64,000 nt of DNA from Rhodopseudomonas palustris (GTDB taxonomy: Bacteria; Pseudomonadota; Alphaproteobacteria; Rhizobiales; Xanthobacteraceae), in the NCBI RefSeq assembly GCF_034479375.1, contig NZ_CP140155.1, forward strand, positions 1,178,001-1,242,000. Direction: 5' to 3'. Below the pieces are notes generated by a model. That model saw only the letters and a program-made list of their open reading frames with translations. It did no database searches and had not been told where the DNA came from. Positions 59,889-64,000 of the stretch are shown piece by piece (position 1 is the stretch's first letter; every line of letters starts with the position of its first letter). Position numbers and translations under genes: made by a program.

Positions 59889-61247
59889 ATGACCACGACA
59901 GCCAGCCTGACAATCGTACTCGCCGCCGGCGAGGGGACGCGGATGCGATCGTCGCTGCCGAAAGTGCTCCACCCGGTGGCCGGCCGTCCGCTGCTCGCGC
60001 ATGTGCTGGCCGCCGCGCCGAACGGCGATGGGGATCGACTGGCCGTAGTCATCGGCCCCGACCATCAGTCCGTCGCCGACGAGGCCAGGCGCGTCCGGCC
60101 CGAGGTGGAGACCTTTGTGCAGGCGGAGCGCCTCGGCACCGCGCATGCGGTGCTGGCGGCGAAGGAGGCGATCGCGCGCGGCGCCGACGATCTGCTGATC
60201 GCGTTCGGCGACACGCCGCTGATTTCGTCGGAGACTTTCGCCCGCCTGCGCGAGCCGCTGCGCAACGGTTCGGCGCTGGTGGTACTCGGCTTCCGCGCCG
60301 CGGACCCGACCGGCTACGGCCGGCTGGTGGTCGACGGCGATCAGTTGGCCGCGATCCGCGAGCAGGCCGACGCCAGCCCGGACGAACTGAAAATCACGCT
60401 GTGCAATGCCGGCGTGATGGCGATCGACGGCCGCATCGCGCTCGACGTCCTTGCGGAAATCGGCAACGTCAACGCCAAGGGCGAGTACTATCTGACCGAC
60501 GCGGTCGGCATCGTGCGAAAGCGCGGCCTCGTCGCCAGCGTGATCGAGACCGGCGAAGACGAGGTCCGCGGCATCAACACCAAGGCGCAACTGGCCGAAG
60601 CCGAAGCGGTGATGCAGGCGCGGCTGCGCCAGGCTGCGATGACCGCGGGCGTGACGCTGATCTCGCCCGAGACGATTCATCTCGCCGCCGACACGACGTT
60701 CGGCAAGGACGTTACGATCGAGCCGTTCGTGGTGATCGGCCCCGGCGTCAGCATCGGCGACGGCGCGGTGGTTCATTCGTTCTCGCACATCGTCGAGACG
60801 TCGCTCGGCAAGAGGACGTCGGTCGGTCCCTATGCGCGGCTGCGGCCGGGCACCTCGCTCGGCGACGGCGCCAAGATCGGCAATTTCGTCGAGACCAAGG
60901 CGGCGCAGATCGACGCCGGCGCCAAGGTCAATCATCTCACTTATATCGGTGACGCGCATATCGGCGCTGGCGCCAATATCGGCGCCGGCACGATCACCTG
61001 CAACTATGACGGCTTCAACAAGCATCGCACCGAGATCGGCGCCGGCGCCTTCGTCGGCTCGAATTCGTCGCTGGTCGCGCCGGTCAAGATCGGTGCAGGC
61101 GCCTATATCGGTTCGGGATCGGTCATCACCAAAAGCGTGCCGGACGATGCACTCGCGGTCGAACGCAACGATCAGAGCGTGCGCGAGGGCTGGGCCAAGC
61201 GGTTCCGCGAAGCCAAAGCGCGGGGCAAGAAACCGAAGGCGGATTGA
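59889..61247 (+). CDS. glmU: Bifunctional N-acetylglucosamine-1-phosphate uridyltransferase / glucosamine-1-phosphate acetyltransferase
   Basis: Makes UDP-GlcNAc. The 452-residue protein has the nucleotidyltransferase start [26 protein letters not shown], and after about residue 230 a left-handed beta-helix of hexapeptide repeats ([38 protein letters not shown]) with the acetyltransferase [30 protein letters not shown] 59889. glmS follows after 141 bases, giving the two steps around GlcN-6-P/GlcN-1-P. Confidence 0.97.
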   Translation: MTTTASLTIVLAAGEGTRMRSSLPKVLHPVAGRPLLAHVLAAAPNGDGDRLAVVIGPDHQSVADEARRVRPEVETFVQAERLGTAHAVLAAKEAIARGADDLLIAFGDTPLISSETFARLREPLRNGSALVVLGFRAADPTGYGRLVVDGDQLAAIREQADASPDELKITLCNAGVMAIDGRIALDVLAEIGNVNAKGEYYLTDAVGIVRKRGLVASVIETGEDEVRGINTKAQLAEAEAVMQARLRQAAMTAGVTLISPETIHLAADTTFGKDVTIEPFVVIGPGVSIGDGAVVHSFSHIVETSLGKRTSVGPYARLRPGTSLGDGAKIGNFVETKAAQIDAGAKVNHLTYIGDAHIGAGANIGAGTITCNYDGFNKHRTEIGAGAFVGSNSSLVAPVKIGAGAYIGSGSVITKSVPDDALAVERNDQSVREGWAKRFREAKARGKKPKAD

Positions 61248-61388
61248 TCATGGTGATGCGCTTGGTTAACGCCGCGTCGCTTAACCCTGTCGCAATCCGC
61301 AATAATTATTGACTACCTGTGCTTTTGCGCAACTCGCTACATATCGGGCGACGCCGGACGTCGCCGGCCTTCGGGGGTATCCAACCGC

Positions 61389-63215
61389 ATGTGCGGCATC
61401 ATCGGGATTCTGGGGCGCGGACCGGTTGCGGAGCAACTGGTCGACTCGCTGAAACGGCTCGAATATCGCGGCTATGATTCCGCCGGCGTCGCGACGTTGG
61501 AAGGAGCGCACCTCGAACGCCGCCGCGCCGAAGGCAAGCTGAGGAATCTCGAAGCCTGCTTGAAGAAGGAGCCGCTCGGCGGCCATTCCGGCATCGGCCA
61601 TACCCGTTGGGCGACGCATGGCAAGCCGACGGTGGCGAACGCGCATCCGCACGCCGCCGACGGCGTCGCGGTGGTTCACAACGGCATCATCGAGAATTTC
61701 CGCGAGCTGCGCACCGAGCTCGAAGCCGGTGGCGCGACGTTTGCGAGCGAGACCGATACCGAAGTGGTCGCGCATCTGGTCAACGCGGCGATGCGCAAGG
61801 GCGCGTCGCCGGTCGAAGCCGTGAAGGCCGCGCTGCCGCGGCTGCGCGGCGCGTTCGCGCTGGCGTTCCTGTTCAAGGACCATGACGACCTGATGATCGG
61901 CGCGCGCAAGGGTTCGCCGCTGGCGATCGGCTATGGCGACGGCGAGATGTATCTCGGATCGGACGCGATCGCGCTGGCGCCGCTGACCGACGATATCAGC
62001 TATCTCGACGACGGCGACTGGGTGGTGCTGACCCGGAAGGGCGCGGAAGTTCATGACGCCAAGGGCGATATCGTCCAGCGCGGCGTCATGAAATCCGGCG
62101 CGTCGTCCTTCGTCGTCGACAAGGCGAACTACCGTCACTTCATGGCGAAGGAAATCCACGAACAGCCGGAAGTCGTCGGCCATACGCTGGCGCGCTATCT
62201 CGACATGGCGACCGAGCAGGTCTCGCTGCCGGCGAAGTTGCCGTTCGACTTCAAGGATATCCAGCGGATCTCGATCACCGCCTGCGGCACCGCGAACTAC
62301 GCCGGCTATATCGGCAAATACTGGTTCGAGCGGTTCGCGCGGCTGCCGGTCGAGATCGATATCGCCTCCGAGTTCCGCTATCGCGAGGCGCCGCTGCGCA
62401 AGGGCGATCTGGCGATCTTCATCTCGCAGTCCGGCGAGACCGCCGACACGCTGGCGGCGCTGCGCTACGCCAAGGAGCAGGGGCTGCACACGCTGTCGGT
62501 CGTCAACGTGCCGACCTCGACGATCGCCCGTGACAGCGAAACGGTGATGCCGACGCTGGCCGGCCCGGAAATCGGCGTGGCCTCGACCAAGGCGTTCACC
62601 TGCCAGCTCACGGTGCTGGCGGCGCTGGCAGTGGCGGCGGGCCGGGCCCGCGGCGAATTGTCTGCGCAGGACGAAACCAAGCTGGTCCACGGCTTGATCG
62701 AATTGCCGCGGCTGATGGCGGCCGCGCTCGCGACCGAGCATCAGGTCGAACGGCTGGCGCGCGACATCGCCAAGTCGCAGGACGTCCTCTATCTCGGCCG
62801 CGGCACCAGCTATCCGCTGGCGCTCGAGGGTGCGCTGAAGCTCAAGGAAATCTCCTACATTCACGCCGAAGGTTACGCCGCCGGCGAGCTCAAGCATGGT
62901 CCGATCGCGCTGATCGACGAGAAAATGCCGGTGGTGGTGATCGCGCCGTATGATCGCGTGTTCGAAAAGACCGTGTCGAACATGCAGGAGGTCGCTGCCC
63001 GCGGCGGCCGGATCATCCTGATCACCGACGCCAAGGGCGCCGAGGAGGCGACGGTGGAGTCACTGGTGACCATCGTGATGCCGGACATGGCGGCGGCGTT
63101 CACGCCGCTGGTGTATGCGATCCCGGTGCAACTGCTCGCCTACCATACGGCCGTCGTGATGGGGACCGACGTCGACCAGCCGCGCAATCTGGCGAAGTCG
63201 GTGACCGTCGAATAG
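61389..63215 (+). CDS. glmS: Glutamine-fructose-6-phosphate aminotransferase (isomerising)
   Basis: The first step of amino-sugar synthesis. The ATG is followed directly by the nucleophile Cys (MCGIIGILGRG), as needed after Met removal; GHTRWATHG and HPHAADGVAVVHNGIIEN belong to the glutaminase domain. Two SIS domains follow (SITACGTANYAGYIG, ISQSGETADTLAALRYAKEQG, STKAFTCQL) and the family ending DQPRNLAKSVTVE. 608 residues, full length. No glmS ribozyme is seen upstream, as expected outside Firmicutes. Confidence 0.98.
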   Translation: MCGIIGILGRGPVAEQLVDSLKRLEYRGYDSAGVATLEGAHLERRRAEGKLRNLEACLKKEPLGGHSGIGHTRWATHGKPTVANAHPHAADGVAVVHNGIIENFRELRTELEAGGATFASETDTEVVAHLVNAAMRKGASPVEAVKAALPRLRGAFALAFLFKDHDDLMIGARKGSPLAIGYGDGEMYLGSDAIALAPLTDDISYLDDGDWVVLTRKGAEVHDAKGDIVQRGVMKSGASSFVVDKANYRHFMAKEIHEQPEVVGHTLARYLDMATEQVSLPAKLPFDFKDIQRISITACGTANYAGYIGKYWFERFARLPVEIDIASEFRYREAPLRKGDLAIFISQSGETADTLAALRYAKEQGLHTLSVVNVPTSTIARDSETVMPTLAGPEIGVASTKAFTCQLTVLAALAVAAGRARGELSAQDETKLVHGLIELPRLMAAALATEHQVERLARDIAKSQDVLYLGRGTSYPLALEGALKLKEISYIHAEGYAAGELKHGPIALIDEKMPVVVIAPYDRVFEKTVSNMQEVAARGGRIILITDAKGAEEATVESLVTIVMPDMAAAFTPLVYAIPVQLLAYHTAVVMGTDVDQPRNLAKSVTVE

Positions 63216-63417
63216 GCGTAGGCGGCCGTTCTATCCACACCCCGGCTGTTGTTGAGGTGACACTAAACCCCTATATCGGGGACGTGCGGCACGGGCGCTC
63301 GGCCCGGTCCGGGCGGAGCACTCCGATCGGGTCATACGGGCCGGTCATTGTCTGCTAGGCTGGACGAGCGCATCGTGGCTTTGCTGCGAATTTGGATGTT
63401 TTCGACCTGGAAGCCTG

Positions 63418-64000
63418 ATGAACGATCAACCAAGCCTGGATCTCGGTGAGAACGTCCCGGACCCGCCGCGTGGGTTCATGGGCCGCGTTCGGAATTACTT
63501 CCTAACTGGTCTGGTGGTCGCAGGCCCGGTCGCGATCACCTTCTATCTGACCTGGTGGTTCGTGAACTGGGTCGACGGCTTTGTCCGTCCACTGGTGCCG
63601 CCGGATTACCGCCCCGAGACCTACCTGCCGTTCGCGATCCCGGGCTCGGGCCTGGTCGTGGCCTTCGTCGCGCTGACGCTGCTCGGCTTCCTCACCGCCA
63701 ATCTGATCGGACGATCGCTGGTCGATCTCGGCGAGCGGCTGCTCGGCCGGATGCCGGTGGTGCGCGCGATCTATCGCGGCCTGAAGCAGGTGTTCGAGAC
63801 GCTGTTCTCGGGCAACGGCTCCAGCCTGCGCAAGGTCGGCCTGGTGGAGTTTCCGTCGCCGGGGATGTGGTCGATCGTGCTGATCTCGCTGCCACCGAAC
63901 AAGGAAGTCGCGACGCGGATTCCCAGCCAGGACGAGCACATCTCGGTGTTCCTGCCGTGCGCCCCGAACCCGACCACGGGCTTCTTCTTCTACGTGCCCA
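63418..64000 (+). CDS. DUF502 family membrane protein (3' end beyond window)
   Basis: The frame from the ATG at 63418 runs to the window edge, 194 codons. It starts MNDQPSLDLGENVPDPPRGFMGRVRNYFLTGLVVAGPVAITFYLTWW and continues with SGLVVAFVALTLLGFLTANLIGRSLVDLGERLLGRMPVVRAIYRGLKQVFE, two membrane segments and the GRMPVVRAIYRGLKQ sequence that mark DUF502 (COG2928). The C-terminus is missing. Function unknown; inner-membrane location. Confidence 0.92.
   Translation, partial: MNDQPSLDLGENVPDPPRGFMGRVRNYFLTGLVVAGPVAITFYLTWWFVNWVDGFVRPLVPPDYRPETYLPFAIPGSGLVVAFVALTLLGFLTANLIGRSLVDLGERLLGRMPVVRAIYRGLKQVFETLFSGNGSSLRKVGLVEFPSPGMWSIVLISLPPNKEVATRIPSQDEHISVFLPCAPNPTTGFFFYVP

Overview
The window is a high-GC chromosomal segment of a purple non-sulfur alphaproteobacterium, most likely Rhodopseudomonas (close to R. 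palustris) in the Bradyrhizobium family. The evidence is the content and order of the genes: the dusB(nifR3)-ntrB-ntrC-ntrY-ntrX ... hfq-hflX block, a pcm-tolC-popZ-valS block, a fused ispDF, a light-harvesting pucBA pair, and a glucan cluster laid out like Bradyrhizobium ndvB/ndvD/ndvC. Most of it is ordinary housekeeping sequence. Both ends cut genes: an FAD oxidoreductase at base 1 and a DUF502-type membrane protein at base 64000.

Layout. 1-11.4 kb: partial FAD oxidoreductase, then a four-gene RND efflux operon (outer-membrane lipoprotein, periplasmic adaptor, two permeases; the first permease is frameshifted), then a DTW-domain tRNA-modification gene. 11.4-12.9 kb: xthA, tRNA-Cys and two very small genes. 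13-16.6 kb: an AT-richer insert with an AAA+ ATPase and a subtilisin-family protease, the ietA-ietS toxin-antitoxin/anti-phage pair. 16.7-25.3 kb: a small secreted protein, tRNA-Asn, pcm, tolC, popZ, valS, a VOC protein and a membrane protein. 25.3-25.8 kb: a second small AT-rich patch with a split gene. 25.8-31.3 kb: 3-methyladenine glycosylase, lipA, a START-domain protein, cinA, ispDF and dusB.

31.3-43.4 kb: ntrBC and ntrYX nitrogen signalling, a D-amino-acid aminotransferase, hfq with a structured leader, hflX and gyrA. 43.5-49.3 kb: a small secreted protein, coaD, two cyclophilins flanking a TonB-like protein, queA-tgt (queuosine), a zinc-ribbon protein and an unpaired BrnA-type antitoxin. 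49.4-52.5 kb: a DMT exporter, a RidA protein, a small protein, pucBA (LH2) with a strong terminator, a formyltransferase-like protein and tRNA-Lys. 52.6-58 kb: the ndvB-ndvD / ndvC cyclic beta-glucan cluster. 58-64 kb: two membrane proteins, glmU and glmS (UDP-GlcNAc synthesis), and the partial DUF502 gene.

How the genes work together: glmU and glmS feed cell-wall precursors; queA and tgt act in sequence on tRNA; ntrB/C and ntrY/X are two nitrogen-responsive two-component systems beside the RNA chaperone gene hfq; and the ndv genes would make periplasmic cyclic glucans. The points most worth a second look are the ietAS island, the frameshifted permease, the intrinsic terminator abutting the valS start codon, the structured hfq leader, the gyrA upstream palindrome, the Tgt without its zinc cysteines, NtrX without the GAFTGA loop, and two families of dispersed palindromic repeats, one copy of which borders the queA start. 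No CRISPR array, rRNA operon, integrase or insertion sequence was seen.
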